In this document: piece by piece, positions 34,224 to 44,359 of the stretch
How the letters are laid out: every line of letters begins with the position of its first letter
Numbering within the stretch: position 1 is the first letter of the stretch
Assembly (NCBI RefSeq): GCF_000423845.1
Contig: NZ_KE384097.1
Span: 1 to 56,115 of the forward strand
DNA length: 56,115 nt
Reading direction: 5' to 3'
From: Thermodesulfobacterium hveragerdense DSM 12571
Lineage (GTDB): Bacteria; Desulfobacterota; Thermodesulfobacteria; Thermodesulfobacteriales; Thermodesulfobacteriaceae
Notes under the pieces: model-generated
Seen by the model: the letters and a program-made list of their open reading frames with translations, nothing else
Databases searched by the model: none
Told to the model about the DNA's origin: nothing
Made by a program: the position numbers and the translations under genes

Positions 34224-35303
34224 TTAATTCAAAAGATCTTGTAAAATATCTACTAATCTTAGAATTTGATGAAAATAAGACTTTTTTTGCATTTTTCTTG
34301 GCAAAGGTTGGTTTTTTCGAGCAAAATAAATTCCTTTATAAACATCTCTTAATAAATCCATAGACCGTTCAAACAACCCTCGATTAAACCTAAAAGTAAA
34401 AAACAAAGAGAAGAACAAACGTAATAATTCCTTTCTTTCAAAACCAGGCACCGGTTGAAAAGGTAAAGGAACATAGGTTTTACCTATCAACGGGAGAAAA
34501 GCATAGGCAAAAAGGCAAATACGTTCTTCCACAGCCAAGTCCTGGTCTTGAGAAAGCTTGGTCAAAACCAGCCTAAGAAATTTTTCATCTAAGGATTTTT
34601 CTTCGACCATTTTCAGATAAAAAGGATATATCTGATAAAGTAGCCCAGACTTTTGTAAAAGTCTAAACCAGTCCAGCACCCAAAAACCAATAAGGTCTTT
34701 TAAAATTTCATCCCTCAACCTTTCCCAAACAACCTTTTTAATAAGATGAGAGTTTCTAATAATTGCTTCCCAAGTTAATGGTTCTATGTTAAATTTTAAT
34801 CTTGATGCGTGTCTTATAGCTCTCAACATACGAACAGGATCGTTTAAAAACCTTTGATCATGGTTTCCTATAACCCTTATTATACCTTTTTTTAGATCTT
34901 CTAATCCTCCGACATAATCTATGATCTCTTTTGAAAAAACGTCATAAAAAAGGGCATTTATGGTTAAGTCTCTTCTTAAAGCATCCTCTTCTGGGGTTCC
35001 GTAGTTTTCCTTTACTTTACCGTCGTATTCCTCTTTACCTCTAAAGGTACTAACTTCTACGTACTGATCTTTGGTTATATAGACATGAACTATCGGAAAC
35101 CTTCTTCCTATGATAAAAGCCCTCTTAGGAAAAAGAGAGACCACCTCTCGAGGAGTGGCGGTAGTTCCGATATCATAATCCTTAGGGTCTAATCCCAAAA
35201 GAAGATCCCTTACACACCCCCCTACCAAATAGGTGGTATATCCCTTTTGTTTTAAACGCTTGATGATCTTTAAGATCGGTTTTGGGATAGAAAGGTCTAA
35301 CAC
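34224..35303 (-). CDS. pcnB: class II nucleotidyltransferase, poly(A) polymerase/CCA-adding type
   Basis: The 359-residue protein has the nucleotidyltransferase signature [12 protein letters not shown] (about 25-36), the metal-binding Asp pair in [11 protein letters not shown] (about 41-51), [16 protein letters not shown] and [28 protein letters not shown] is the class II template-binding helix. GRRFPIVHV and the sequence around it are closer to PcnB poly(A) polymerases than to CCA enzymes. Substrate choice (poly(A), CC or A addition) cannot be decided by eye, and the tRNA gene in this window lacks an encoded CCA. It overlaps mnmG by seven bases, so the two are co-translated. Confidence 0.88.
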   Translation of the reverse strand: MLDLSIPKPILKIIKRLKQKGYTTYLVGGCVRDLLLGLDPKDYDIGTTATPREVVSLFPKRAFIIGRRFPIVHVYITKDQYVEVSTFRGKEEYDGKVKENYGTPEEDALRRDLTINALFYDVFSKEIIDYVGGLEDLKKGIIRVIGNHDQRFLNDPVRMLRAIRHASRLKFNIEPLTWEAIIRNSHLIKKVVWERLRDEILKDLIGFWVLDWFRLLQKSGLLYQIYPFYLKMVEEKSLDEKFLRLVLTKLSQDQDLAVEERICLFAYAFLPLIGKTYVPLPFQPVPGFERKELLRLFFSLFFTFRFNRGLFERSMDLLRDVYKGIYFARKNQPLPRKMQKKSYFHQILRLVDILQDLLN

Positions 35304-37165
35304 TTTTTCTTTAGATACACCTGGATCGCTGAAATGGCTGCAGGGGTAGCTCCTGGTATTCTTAGGGCCTGACCTAAAGAAGTAGGTCTTATCTTACTAA
35401 ATTTTTCACGAACCTCGTTGGTAAGCCCAGGAATTTCGTAATAATTTAGGTCTTCTGGCAGTTTTATGTTTTCAAGGCGTTTAAACCTTTCTACCTCTTT
35501 GAGTTGTCTTTCTATATATCCACTATATTTTATCTCTGTTTCCACCTCTAAGAGAACTTCTTGGTCAAACCTTTTTAATTCTGGGAGGAACTCTACAAGG
35601 TCCTCTATATCTATTTCTGGTCTTCTTAAAAGGTCGTAAGCCTTGGTAGTTTGTTTGATAGGAGCTATACCTTTGCTTTGAAGGTAACCGTTTATTAAAT
35701 CAGGTGAGACCCTAATTTCTCGAAGAAGGGTCTCTAAGGTTTCTAATTTTTGCTTCTTATCAAGGTATCTTAACCACCTTTCTTCATCGATTAAACCTAA
35801 CTTTTTTGCCTTTTCCGTAAGTCTTAGGTCAGCATTATCTTCTCTTAACAACAACCTATATTCTGCCCTTGAGGTAAAAATTCGGTAAGGTTCATCTACA
35901 CCTTTGGTGACCAGGTCATCGATCAAGACTCCGATATAAGCCTCTGAACGGTCCAGAATAAAAGGTTCTTCTTCCTTTACGTAAAGGGCTGCGTTTATAC
36001 CTGCTATGAGCCCTTGAGCTGCAGCCTCTTCATAACCTGTGGTTCCGTTGATTTGTCCGGCTAAAAACAGCCCTGAGATGAGTTTGGTTTCTAAAGAGGT
36101 TTTAAGTTGAGTTGGAAAAACAAAATCGTGTTCTATACCATACCCTGGCCTTAATATCTCAGCCTTTTCCAACCCAGGAATACTTCTTACCATCTTCCAT
36201 TGCACGTCTATAGGAAGGCTGGTGCTTATCCCGTTAGGATAAACTTCAACGGTATCAAGACCTTCGGGTTCGATAAAAACTTGATGTCTCTCTTTGTCTG
36301 GGAAACGGAAGACTTTATCTTCTATCGAAGGACAATACCTAACCCCTCTCCCTTTAATTTTTCCTGTAAAAAGGGGAGACCTGTCTAAAGCACCTTGGAT
36401 AATCTTATGGGTCTCTTCTGTGGTATAGGTTATAAAACATGGTACCTGAGGGAGAGGAGGACGTTTTCCTAAGTTTTTAAAGGAAAAAAGAGGTGGGGGA
36501 AAATCTCCCCATTGGATTTCCATTTTAGTATAATCTATGGTACGGGCATCAAGTCTGGGACAAGTTCCGGTTTTAAACCTACCGAGCTCAAAACCCAGTT
36601 CTTTGAGATTTTCTGCCAGTTTGTTGGAAGGAGGATCTCCAAGTCTTCCTGCCGGAAAACTTTCAAGCCCGATGTGTATAAGTCCATGAAAAAAAGTTCC
36701 TGGGGCTATCACCACAGCTTTAGCCCCAAACTCTTCTCCAGCTTTAGTCCTAACCCCTATTACCCTTTTATCTTTTACCAAAATTTGAGTAACCAATCCC
36801 TGTTTGATAAAAAGGTTCGGTACCCTTTCTAACCTTTTTTTCATCCTCTCTTGATATCTAAAGCGATCTGCCTGGGCTCTGGTAGCCCTTACCGCGGGTC
36901 CTTTCTTGGTGTTAAGTTTTCTAAACTGAATACCTGTTTCGTCTATAGCTAAAGCCATCTCCCCACCAAGGGCGTCTATCTCCTTTACCAAATGACCTTT
37001 ACCTATTCCACCTATAGAAGGATTACAACTCATAGCCCCTATTCTTTCAAAATTGATGGTAATAAGAAGGGTTTTACACCCCATCCTTGCAGAGGCTAAA
37101 CAAGCCTCAATTCCTGCATGGCCTGCTCCTATGACTATCACATCAAAGGTATCAAGAAAAATCAT
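35297..37165 (-). CDS. mnmG: tRNA uridine-5-carboxymethylaminomethyl modification enzyme
   Basis: MnmG (GidA), with MnmE, installs the carboxymethylaminomethyl group at U34 using FAD, NADH, glycine and methylene-THF. The 622-residue protein begins with the FAD-binding [15 protein letters not shown] (about 8-22). It also contains the GidA signatures [21 protein letters not shown] (about 47-67), [13 protein letters not shown] and [19 protein letters not shown]. The C-terminal MnmE-interacting helical domain ends [28 protein letters not shown] precedes the ATG. An extended -10 promoter lies at 37220-37228. It is followed by pcnB with a seven-base overlap. Confidence 0.95.
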   Translation of the reverse strand: MIFLDTFDVIVIGAGHAGIEACLASARMGCKTLLITINFERIGAMSCNPSIGGIGKGHLVKEIDALGGEMALAIDETGIQFRKLNTKKGPAVRATRAQADRFRYQERMKKRLERVPNLFIKQGLVTQILVKDKRVIGVRTKAGEEFGAKAVVIAPGTFFHGLIHIGLESFPAGRLGDPPSNKLAENLKELGFELGRFKTGTCPRLDARTIDYTKMEIQWGDFPPPLFSFKNLGKRPPLPQVPCFITYTTEETHKIIQGALDRSPLFTGKIKGRGVRYCPSIEDKVFRFPDKERHQVFIEPEGLDTVEVYPNGISTSLPIDVQWKMVRSIPGLEKAEILRPGYGIEHDFVFPTQLKTSLETKLISGLFLAGQINGTTGYEEAAAQGLIAGINAALYVKEEEPFILDRSEAYIGVLIDDLVTKGVDEPYRIFTSRAEYRLLLREDNADLRLTEKAKKLGLIDEERWLRYLDKKQKLETLETLLREIRVSPDLINGYLQSKGIAPIKQTTKAYDLLRRPEIDIEDLVEFLPELKRFDQEVLLEVETEIKYSGYIERQLKEVERFKRLENIKLPEDLNYYEIPGLTNEVREKFSKIRPTSLGQALRIPGATPAAISAIQVYLKKKC

Positions 37166-37219
37166 CCTAACCTTCCTTAATATTCTGATTTAATCAAAAT
37201 TAAAACTCTCAAGTTTTAT

Positions 37220-37228
37220 ATTATACCA
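37220..37228 (-). promoter_or_regulatory. extended -10 promoter for mnmG-pcnB
   Basis: On the minus strand TGGTATAAT is a consensus extended -10. The start site is expected near 37213. The transcript would then begin with a 7-bp hairpin (AAAACTT/AAGTTTT class, plus-strand bases 37201-37218) about 40 nt before the start codon. No strong -35 is visible. Confidence 0.6.
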
Positions 37229-37350
37229 CATTAACCCTTCCCTTAAATCCTTTATCCCTAAGAATACCTATCTTTTTCTACAAACCTACTTTTTAATAAA
37301 CCTAACCTTAGATATTTAATAGCTAAAACGATAGTGGTTTTTGTAAGTTA

Positions 37351-37359
37351 TGTTAAAAT
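37351..37359 (+). promoter_or_regulatory. extended -10 promoter for the ileS operon
   Basis: TGTTAAAAT (TGn plus TAAAAT) lies 40 bases before the ileS ATG, leaving a short leader that carries AAGGAGG at 37384-37390. The remaining part of the 233-bp mnmG/ileS gap shows no gene, T-box or riboswitch that I can recognise. Confidence 0.5.
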
Positions 37360-37398
37360 TAGAAGTCATATAGCTTACTTAAAAAGGAGGCTTTCATT

Positions 37399-40200
37399 AT
37401 GGATTGGAAAGATACTTTGAACCTTCCTCAGACTGAATTTCCGATGAAGGCTAATCTTGTAGAAAGGGAACCAAAATTTTTAGAGTTTTGGGAAAAAGAA
37501 AAAATCTATGAAAAAATGCTTGAAAAAAGAAAAGATGCTCCTTTATACATCCTTCATGACGGACCTCCTTATGCCAATGGAAACATACACTTAGGTACAG
37601 CTTTAAACAAAATCTTAAAAGATATCATAGTAAAAAGCAAAATGATGGCTGGGTACAAGGTACCCTTTGTGCCAGGGTGGGATTGCCATGGATTACCTAT
37701 TGAATTGAAGACAGAACAAGAATTAGGGGTAAAAAGGGGAGAACTCCCTCCTCTCACAATAAGAGAAGCCTGTAGAAAATATGCAGAAAGGTATATCAAC
37801 ATACAGAGAGAGGAGTTTAAAAGGCTTGGGGTCTTTGCTTTTTGGGATAAGCCTTATCTTACGATGGATTATAGGTATGAAGCTACGATTGCCAGAGAAT
37901 TTTTAAGGTTTTTAGAATCAGGCCAGGTTTATAGAAGAAAAAAGCCGGTTTTTTGGTGCCCAACCTGTGTAACTGCCTTGGCAGAGGCTGAAGTAGAGTA
38001 TGGACCACACAAGTCTTATTCTATTTTTGTAAAGTTCCCCTTTACTGAAGAGCTTAAAGATTTTATCTCTAAAGAATATCAGGTGACCTTAGACAAACCG
38101 GCTTATGTATTAATCTGGACCACTACTCCTTGGACATTGCCTGCAAACTTGGCTTTAGCCTTAAACCCTGATTTTGACTATTTATTAGTAAAGTGGGAGG
38201 ATGAATATTATTTAGTAGCTGAAGGCCGTGTTTCAGGTCTTTGTGCCGAACTTAACAAGGACTTACCCAAAATCGTTGCTAAAATAGACCCCAAAAATTT
38301 AGAAGGCAAGAAAACTCTTCATCCCTTTTATAACAGAGAAAGCCTTATCATCTTGGCTGATTTTGTAAGTTTAGAGACCGGAACAGGAATAGTGCACATA
38401 GCCCCTGGACACGGAGAAGAGGACTATCAGGTAGGGCTTAAATATGGATTAGAGGTTTATGTGCCTGTTGATCAGGAAGGGAGATTTTACAAAGAGGTAG
38501 ACTTAATAGGTGGACTTTCTATCTATCAGGCTAACGAAAAAATTTTAGAAATTTTAAAACAAAAAGGGCATCTACTTTCCTCAGATAAAATAGAGCACAG
38601 TTATCCTTTTTGCTGGAGGTGTAAAAAACCAGTTATTTTTAGGGCTGAAGACCAGTGGTTTATTTCTATGGAATTAAAAGGTTTACGGGAAAAAGCTTTA
38701 CAAGCGGTAGAAAAAGTCAAATTTATTCCTTATTGGGGGAAAAACCGTCTTTACAGCATGTTAGAAAACAGACCTGATTGGTGTGTATCCAGGCAAAGGG
38801 TATGGGGTGTCCCTATTACCGTGTTTAAATGTGAAAAATGTGAAGAGATCTTAAGAGATTTTAAGTATTATGAAAAGGTCATAGAGATTTTTGAAAAAGA
38901 GGGTTGTGACCCTTGGTTTGTAAAACCAGCAGAAGAGCTTTTACCAGAAGGGACAGTCTGTCCTAACTGTGGTCATACCCAGTTTTCTAAGGAAAAAGAC
39001 ATTTTAGACGTCTGGTTTGACTCAGGGGTTTCTTTTGCTGCAGTACTTGAAAAAATAGAAGAGCTTTCCTTCCCTGCAGACTTATATTTAGAAGGATCAG
39101 ACCAACATAGAGGTTGGTTCCATAGTTCCCTTCTCTGCTCGGTAGGAACAAGGGGGGTTCCTCCTTACAAAGCCTTACTTACCCATGGGTTTGTGGTAGA
39201 CGGACAGGGAAGAAAAATGTCTAAAAGCTTGGGGAATGTTATTCATCCACAGGATATAATCACAAAACATGGAGCTGAAATATTAAGGCTTTGGGTATCG
39301 GCTGAAGACTACCGTGATGACATAAAAATCTCTAAAGAAATCCTTTCAAGGTTGGTTGAAGCCTACCGTAAAGTAAGAAATACCTGCAGGTTTTTGATAG
39401 GTAATCTTTATGACTTTGACCCTAAAAAAGACTTAGTACCTTTCGAAAAACTTCCTCCCTTTGAAAAATACATTCTCTATAGACTAAGCAGGCTAATAGA
39501 AAAGGTTAAAAAAGGCTACGAAGGCTTTGAATTTCATTTAGTCTATCATGAGATCTATCGTTTTTGTGTAATCGAACTTTCCTCCTTAATAATAGATATC
39601 AACCGGGATTATCTTTATTGTGAACCTCGAGAAAGTTTCAAACGTAGGGCTACTCAAACGGTTTTTTACTATGCGTTAGATTCTATAGTTAAACTTATCG
39701 CTCCTATCTTTTCTTTTACCGCAGAAGACATCTGGCAAAACCTTCCCTATCCTAAAGAAGAAATTTCGGTTTTTCTTACTGAGTTTCCTGATTACAGGTT
39801 TGATCTTTCTCAAGATGAGGTTAAGAGATGGGAAACCATACTTAGCCTTAGAGAAGAATTTCTAAAAGCCTTAGAGATAGCCAGAAAGGACCACAAAGTT
39901 ATCAGCACCTTTTTAGAGGCTGAAGTCTATGTAGAGGCTCCAGAAGATATAAAGGAACTCTTAAAAGATAACTCTTTTTGGGAATACTTTTTGATGGTAG
40001 CTAAGTTTAAAATGATAGAAGCATTGGATCCAGTGTCTGAACCTCAAACCTTTGTTTCTGAAGAAACACCAGGACTTAAGATTTTGGTGAAGCCTACCGA
40101 ATATAAAAAATGTGAAAGGTGCTGGCAAAGAAAGCCTGAGGTTGGTAGGCTCCCTAATCCTGAGCTTTGCGAAAGATGTTATCAGGTGGTAGGTGGTTAA
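37399..40200 (+). CDS. ileS: isoleucyl-tRNA synthetase
   Basis: IleRS charges tRNA(Ile) and edits misactivated valine. The 933-residue protein has the class I HIGH-type motif HDGPPYANGNIHLG (about 54-67), WDCHGLPIE, the CP1 editing segment WTTTPWTLPANLALAL (about 238-253) and GTGIVHIAPGHGEEDY. The KMSKS loop GRKMSKSLGNVI is near 600. A C-terminal zinc motif, CERCWQRKPEVG...CERCYQV, closes the protein. This bacterial-type architecture is complete. An AAGGAGG ribosome-binding site is present. lspA follows with no gap, a common and often conserved linkage. Confidence 0.97.
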   Translation: MDWKDTLNLPQTEFPMKANLVEREPKFLEFWEKEKIYEKMLEKRKDAPLYILHDGPPYANGNIHLGTALNKILKDIIVKSKMMAGYKVPFVPGWDCHGLPIELKTEQELGVKRGELPPLTIREACRKYAERYINIQREEFKRLGVFAFWDKPYLTMDYRYEATIAREFLRFLESGQVYRRKKPVFWCPTCVTALAEAEVEYGPHKSYSIFVKFPFTEELKDFISKEYQVTLDKPAYVLIWTTTPWTLPANLALALNPDFDYLLVKWEDEYYLVAEGRVSGLCAELNKDLPKIVAKIDPKNLEGKKTLHPFYNRESLIILADFVSLETGTGIVHIAPGHGEEDYQVGLKYGLEVYVPVDQEGRFYKEVDLIGGLSIYQANEKILEILKQKGHLLSSDKIEHSYPFCWRCKKPVIFRAEDQWFISMELKGLREKALQAVEKVKFIPYWGKNRLYSMLENRPDWCVSRQRVWGVPITVFKCEKCEEILRDFKYYEKVIEIFEKEGCDPWFVKPAEELLPEGTVCPNCGHTQFSKEKDILDVWFDSGVSFAAVLEKIEELSFPADLYLEGSDQHRGWFHSSLLCSVGTRGVPPYKALLTHGFVVDGQGRKMSKSLGNVIHPQDIITKHGAEILRLWVSAEDYRDDIKISKEILSRLVEAYRKVRNTCRFLIGNLYDFDPKKDLVPFEKLPPFEKYILYRLSRLIEKVKKGYEGFEFHLVYHEIYRFCVIELSSLIIDINRDYLYCEPRESFKRRATQTVFYYALDSIVKLIAPIFSFTAEDIWQNLPYPKEEISVFLTEFPDYRFDLSQDEVKRWETILSLREEFLKALEIARKDHKVISTFLEAEVYVEAPEDIKELLKDNSFWEYFLMVAKFKMIEALDPVSEPQTFVSEETPGLKILVKPTEYKKCERCWQRKPEVGRLPNPELCERCYQVVGG

Positions 40201-40671
40201 ATGAAAACCTTTTGGATATGGGCTAATATCGTTTTCTTATTAGACAGATTAACCAAATTTTTGTTTATAAACTTGACCTTTCCAGGTGGTCAAGACGTTT
40301 GGCAGGTTTTACCTGGTGTTAACTTAGTTAAAGTTTGGAATAAAGGAATAGCTTTTGGGCTTTTTGCTAAAAATAGCTTTTTAGGAACCTTAGGGTTGGT
40401 TTTTCTAAACCTAATTCTCCTCGCACTGATATTTTTTTTGGCTAAACATAAAGCTTATAAACCTGAAGCCAAGATGGAGACTATCGGCTTAGGGTTGATC
40501 TTTGGAGGGGGAATTAGCAACCTTTTAGACCGATTGTTTTTTGGGGCAGTGTTTGACTTCATAGACCTCTATGTAAAAAATTTTCATTGGCCTGCTTTTA
40601 ATGTAGCAGATATAGCCATAACCTTAGGACTTTTTATCTTAATTTATAAACAAGTAAAACATGTTTCTTAA
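40201..40671 (+). CDS. lspA: lipoprotein signal peptidase (signal peptidase II)
   Basis: LspA is an inner-membrane aspartyl protease that removes signal peptides from diacylglyceryl-modified prolipoproteins. The 156-residue protein has four hydrophobic helices and the two catalytic-Asp motifs: GGGISNLLDRL (about 102-112) and FNVADIAIT (about 133-141), plus the conserved NKGIAFG segment (about 47-53). The start codon follows directly on the ileS stop. The 3' end overlaps the next gene by 11 bases, so all three are probably translated from one transcript. Confidence 0.95.
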   Translation: MKTFWIWANIVFLLDRLTKFLFINLTFPGGQDVWQVLPGVNLVKVWNKGIAFGLFAKNSFLGTLGLVFLNLILLALIFFLAKHKAYKPEAKMETIGLGLIFGGGISNLLDRLFFGAVFDFIDLYVKNFHWPAFNVADIAITLGLFILIYKQVKHVS

Positions 40672-42544
40672 AATCATCGAAATTCCAAGATTAAAACATT
40701 TTTTGTTTAAAACCTCTTCTCAAGAGTTAGATTATCATGTAGAAGAGCTTTTAAAAAAGACATACAAAGGGGTATCTTCTAACTTTTACCAAGTTCCCCC
40801 TAAAAACCTGGTTTATCTCAACGAGATCCTTTACAACCTGAAAGAGCGGTTTAAAAAATTTTTAGGTTCTTCCCCTTTACCCTTTTATATAATCCTTTCA
40901 AAAGAAAGAGACTTTTCGGAAAAGCCTCAACATGTAAGGGCAGGAAAAATCTATTTTCAAGAAAACCTAAAAAAAGAGGTTTTACAGGAGTTTGAAGGGG
41001 TAAACCTTTTTTATAAGGTTCAGGACTGGTTAGACGACTGGAAAGAGCTAACGCTGCCTGCTACTGTTGACCCTAAAATCGATTTTTTTTATAAAGACTT
41101 CTTTTTTACCGGACCAAACCCACCATGTTTTTTCTGTGGAAGCACCCATCACCCTTACCACAAATGTCCTGGTCTTTTAGAACCTCAACCAAGATCGGTG
41201 TTAGAACAAGCCTTAGACCTTCCTTTTTCAGAGACTTCTCAAATTATATGGCAGGGCTTGATAGAGGAAAAACCAAATTATTTTAATATAAGGCACTTTT
41301 ATCTTTTACCTGAATTTTTAAAGATAGTTTTTTACCGAGGAGAAGGGTTAACTTCCTGGTCTCAGTTAAAACTTTCGATAGAAACCCCTGTAAGAGGAGG
41401 AAACATCGGGATAGGTTTGGATGCTCTCATAAAAGGAGATTTAAACGTGGCTGAAAGTCGATTTCTTGAAGAAGAAAGTGATTTAAAGGCCTGTATAGGG
41501 TTGACCTTTGTAAACCTGTTAAAAAATAGATGGGATAGGGCTCTATACTTTCTTGAAACCGCTCTAAGTCAAAACACTTCTAATTTTACCAAAAGTTATA
41601 TAATTTTTTTAAAAGGATATCTCTACGAATATCAAGGAAACGACCTGACAGCCAAAGAACTATATCAAAAAGCTTTTGAGTTAGATAAAACCTTTTTACC
41701 TGTCTTTTTCAGATTAAGAGTTTTAGATTATTTAAATGATGAACCAATTGATAAGTTTATGGGTTATTTTGGACATCCCCTTCTTATTTTCTGGGCTTTT
41801 ACCGAGCCTCTGTTTATTAGAGATCAGGAGGAGTTAGAAAATTTTATAGAAAAACGAATCCTTGAGAAAAGAGAAAATGCCTTGCAAAGACTTAAAGAAG
41901 CTGAAGACCTGTTTCATCGGTTAAAACACGTAATGACCAAAGATGAGATCAAAGAATACGAAGAATTACTTAAAACCTTAGCGTATGACATTTATCACAG
42001 AGGTATGGGAGCAATAGATAAAGCCTCAGACCGAGCACTTGACCTTACCCTTGAATTGCAGGCTTTGGTTTATAACAAAGTAAAAGAAATAAACCATAAA
42101 ATAACAGAGTTAAAAAAACAATATGAAGTTCTTGCGACCTTTTGGTCAAAATATCCTTATAAAGAAGAAGATATAATCTTCGGAAAAGAATTAAAAACCC
42201 TAAAGAATTTACTTGAAAAAAACTTAGAAAATACCAAAAAAAGAGATATATCACAGATTTTGACCCTGATGTTTTCAGAACTAAACTTAGCAGAAGAAAA
42301 GGTTCAGCTATTAAAAGACCTTAAAGATGACCTTAAGAGAAAATGGGTGTTTAGAAGAAGGCTGACAGACTTTTTAAGAAATTTTTTACTGTTAGAAACC
42401 CTTTTGGTAACCTTCTATGTAATCGGATATCTTTTTGAAGATTCTTTTTTAGAAAGCCTGCTTACTATTCCCGTGTTTTTAATTATCTCTGTTGTTATCT
42501 TATTCCTTTGTTTGATCCTTGCCTATACTAAAAATCCTGAATGA
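40661..42544 (+). CDS. zinc-knuckle, TPR and coiled-coil protein with C-terminal membrane hairpin
   Basis: I do not recognise a named family for this 627-residue protein. Residues 156-169 read CFFCGSTHHPYHKC, an exact CX2CX4HX4C zinc-knuckle spacing. Residues about 255-345 form TPR-like helices (SRFLEEESDLKACIGLTF, DRALYFLETALSQN, AKELYQKAFELDK). Residues about 395-550 are charged and heptad-like, probably coiled coil. Two strongly hydrophobic segments (about 575-595 and 600-622) suggest a C-terminal membrane hairpin, leaving most of the protein on one side. No signal peptide is seen. It overlaps lspA by 11 bases and pabB-pabC by four, so it is part of the ileS-lspA unit. An envelope-associated scaffold is a guess. 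Confidence 0.75.
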   Translation: MFLKIIEIPRLKHFLFKTSSQELDYHVEELLKKTYKGVSSNFYQVPPKNLVYLNEILYNLKERFKKFLGSSPLPFYIILSKERDFSEKPQHVRAGKIYFQENLKKEVLQEFEGVNLFYKVQDWLDDWKELTLPATVDPKIDFFYKDFFFTGPNPPCFFCGSTHHPYHKCPGLLEPQPRSVLEQALDLPFSETSQIIWQGLIEEKPNYFNIRHFYLLPEFLKIVFYRGEGLTSWSQLKLSIETPVRGGNIGIGLDALIKGDLNVAESRFLEEESDLKACIGLTFVNLLKNRWDRALYFLETALSQNTSNFTKSYIIFLKGYLYEYQGNDLTAKELYQKAFELDKTFLPVFFRLRVLDYLNDEPIDKFMGYFGHPLLIFWAFTEPLFIRDQEELENFIEKRILEKRENALQRLKEAEDLFHRLKHVMTKDEIKEYEELLKTLAYDIYHRGMGAIDKASDRALDLTLELQALVYNKVKEINHKITELKKQYEVLATFWSKYPYKEEDIIFGKELKTLKNLLEKNLENTKKRDISQILTLMFSELNLAEEKVQLLKDLKDDLKRKWVFRRRLTDFLRNFLLLETLLVTFYVIGYLFEDSFLESLLTIPVFLIISVVILFLCLILAYTKNPE

Positions 42545-44319
42545 TGAAATTTATTTGGGTTAACGCAGAAAAATTTCCCTATCAGGTTTTATCTTTCGAA
42601 AACCCTTTAGAAGTTATCAAAATAGATGATCCTTCTAATCTATCTCTTTTTTTTGAAAAACTCCAAAATTTTATCAAAAAAGGTTTTTATGCCTGTGGTT
42701 TCTTATGTTATGAGACAGGATACTTATTAGAAAAAAGACTTAACAAGTTTTTTAAAAAACCTAACCTGCCACTTGGTTATTTTGGAATCTATCTTCCTCC
42801 CCAAAACTTCTTCATCAATCCCCTTGAATTAGCTAAAACGGAAAATTTTCTGTCGATCGAAAACCTTAGTTTTTCTGTATCTAAAGAAACCTATCAGAAA
42901 GACATAAAAAAAATAAAAGATTACATAGCTTCTGGGGATGTTTATCAGGTTAACTACACCTTTAAGGTCAAGTTTTGTTTAAAAGGCCATCCATCAGACT
43001 TATTTTATCGGCTCCTCTTTTCTCAGCGCTGTAAATACAGTTTTTATTTAGAAGAAGAAAATTTCTCGATAGCCTCTTTATCTCCAGAACTTTTTCTCAA
43101 AAAAGAGGGGTATTTTTTATTAACCTCCCCGATGAAAGGAACGATTAAGAGAGCTCCCTTTTTCGTTTTAGACCAAAAGAGAAAAAGGGAACTTTTTTTG
43201 GATGAAAAAAATCGGGCAGAAAACGTAATGATAGTGGACCTTTTAAGAAATGATTTAGGAAGGGTTTGTGTGCCTGGAGAGGTTTGGATAACCCATATTT
43301 TCAACATAGAAACCTACCCTACCCTTCATCAGATGACCTCTTCTGTAAAGGGAAAACTTTCAACCGAAAATTTGTTTGAAATCTTTAAGGCGCTTTTCCC
43401 TTGCGGTTCAATTACCGGAGCACCTAAGATAAGGGCGATGGAAATTATCGCTGAGGTTGAAAAAGAACCCAGAGGAGTTTACACAGGAGCGATAGGGTAT
43501 ATAGACCCAAACCATAATTTTCTCTTTAACGTGGGGATAAGAACCTTAGTGTTCACTAAAAAAGATTTAGAAAGTTATCTTGGAGAAGCAGGTATTGGAA
43601 GTGGGGTGGTTTGGGATAGCAACCCTGATGAAGAATATGAAGAGTGTTTGCTCAAAGCTAAATTCTTTTTAAATCCTTTGCCTTATTTTCAACTGATAGA
43701 AACCTTCTGGTTTAAGTCCCATACCCTCAACCCCCTTCTAAAACTCCATTATCAAAGGTTGGTGTTTTCTGCTAAATATTTCAGGTTTAACCTACCCAAG
43801 GTTTTACAAAATTTTTCCAGTTTCCAAAGGTTTATCGAAACCCAAATACCTGACCAAAAAAAATATAAAGTAAGGCTTCTCCTTTATCCTGAAGGAAAGG
43901 TAGAATTATCTTTTCTTCCTTATGAGGGCTGGAAAAAAGGACTAAAAATAGCCTTTATGAAGCGAGATTTTGATTTATCTAATCTTTTCTATCACAAAAC
44001 TACCGTAAGATCTCCTTTAGAAAAGACCCTGCAAAAAGTAAAAAAATTAGGGTTTGATGAGGTGGTCTTTTATGATGAAAACGGTAAAATTCTCGAAGGA
44101 TCTTTTTCTAACTTTTTCGTCAAAAAAGAGGGGAAACTTTATACCCCACCTTTAAAATTAAAACTTCTTGATGGAGTTCTGAGAAAATTTTTGGTTAAAA
44201 AGAAAATAGCCTTAGAACAAGAACTCTCTCTTGAAACCCTAAAAAACTTTTCAGAAATTTATGTGGGCAATTCAGTGCGTGGACTTGGTAAAGTAGAAGA
44301 TTGGTTTATACTAAAGTGA
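42541..44319 (+). CDS. pabB-pabC: aminodeoxychorismate synthase component I fused to aminodeoxychorismate lyase
   Basis: The 592-residue protein fuses two steps of p-aminobenzoate synthesis for folate. Residues about 1-375 are a chorismate-binding PabB domain, with GDVYQVNYTF, TSPMKGTIKR (catalytic-Lys PxKGT motif), DLLRNDLGRVC, MTSSVKGKL, the PCGSITGAPKIRAM loop and GVYTGAIGY. Residues about 385-592 are a fold-IV PLP-dependent lyase/aminotransferase (PabC), with the likely PLP lysine in FYHKTTVRSP (about 483-492), EGSFSNFFV, TPPLKLKLLDGVLR and VGNSVRGL. Such fusions are known in several bacteria. The start ATG overlaps the upstream gene by four bases. The glutaminase subunit PabA is not in the window. 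Chorismate would come through the aro genes at 13.7-17.1 kb. Confidence 0.92.
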   Translation: MMKFIWVNAEKFPYQVLSFENPLEVIKIDDPSNLSLFFEKLQNFIKKGFYACGFLCYETGYLLEKRLNKFFKKPNLPLGYFGIYLPPQNFFINPLELAKTENFLSIENLSFSVSKETYQKDIKKIKDYIASGDVYQVNYTFKVKFCLKGHPSDLFYRLLFSQRCKYSFYLEEENFSIASLSPELFLKKEGYFLLTSPMKGTIKRAPFFVLDQKRKRELFLDEKNRAENVMIVDLLRNDLGRVCVPGEVWITHIFNIETYPTLHQMTSSVKGKLSTENLFEIFKALFPCGSITGAPKIRAMEIIAEVEKEPRGVYTGAIGYIDPNHNFLFNVGIRTLVFTKKDLESYLGEAGIGSGVVWDSNPDEEYEECLLKAKFFLNPLPYFQLIETFWFKSHTLNPLLKLHYQRLVFSAKYFRFNLPKVLQNFSSFQRFIETQIPDQKKYKVRLLLYPEGKVELSFLPYEGWKKGLKIAFMKRDFDLSNLFYHKTTVRSPLEKTLQKVKKLGFDEVVFYDENGKILEGSFSNFFVKKEGKLYTPPLKLKLLDGVLRKFLVKKKIALEQELSLETLKNFSEIYVGNSVRGLGKVEDWFILK

Positions 44320-44359
44320 AAATTATTTAAAAGTGCATAATAAGGAGGAGGGAGTTAAA

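Noticed and set aside
37166..37398. T-box or other riboswitch upstream of ileS
   Set aside because: No T-box consensus or specifier loop; the gap holds two extended -10 promoters and AT-rich sequence.
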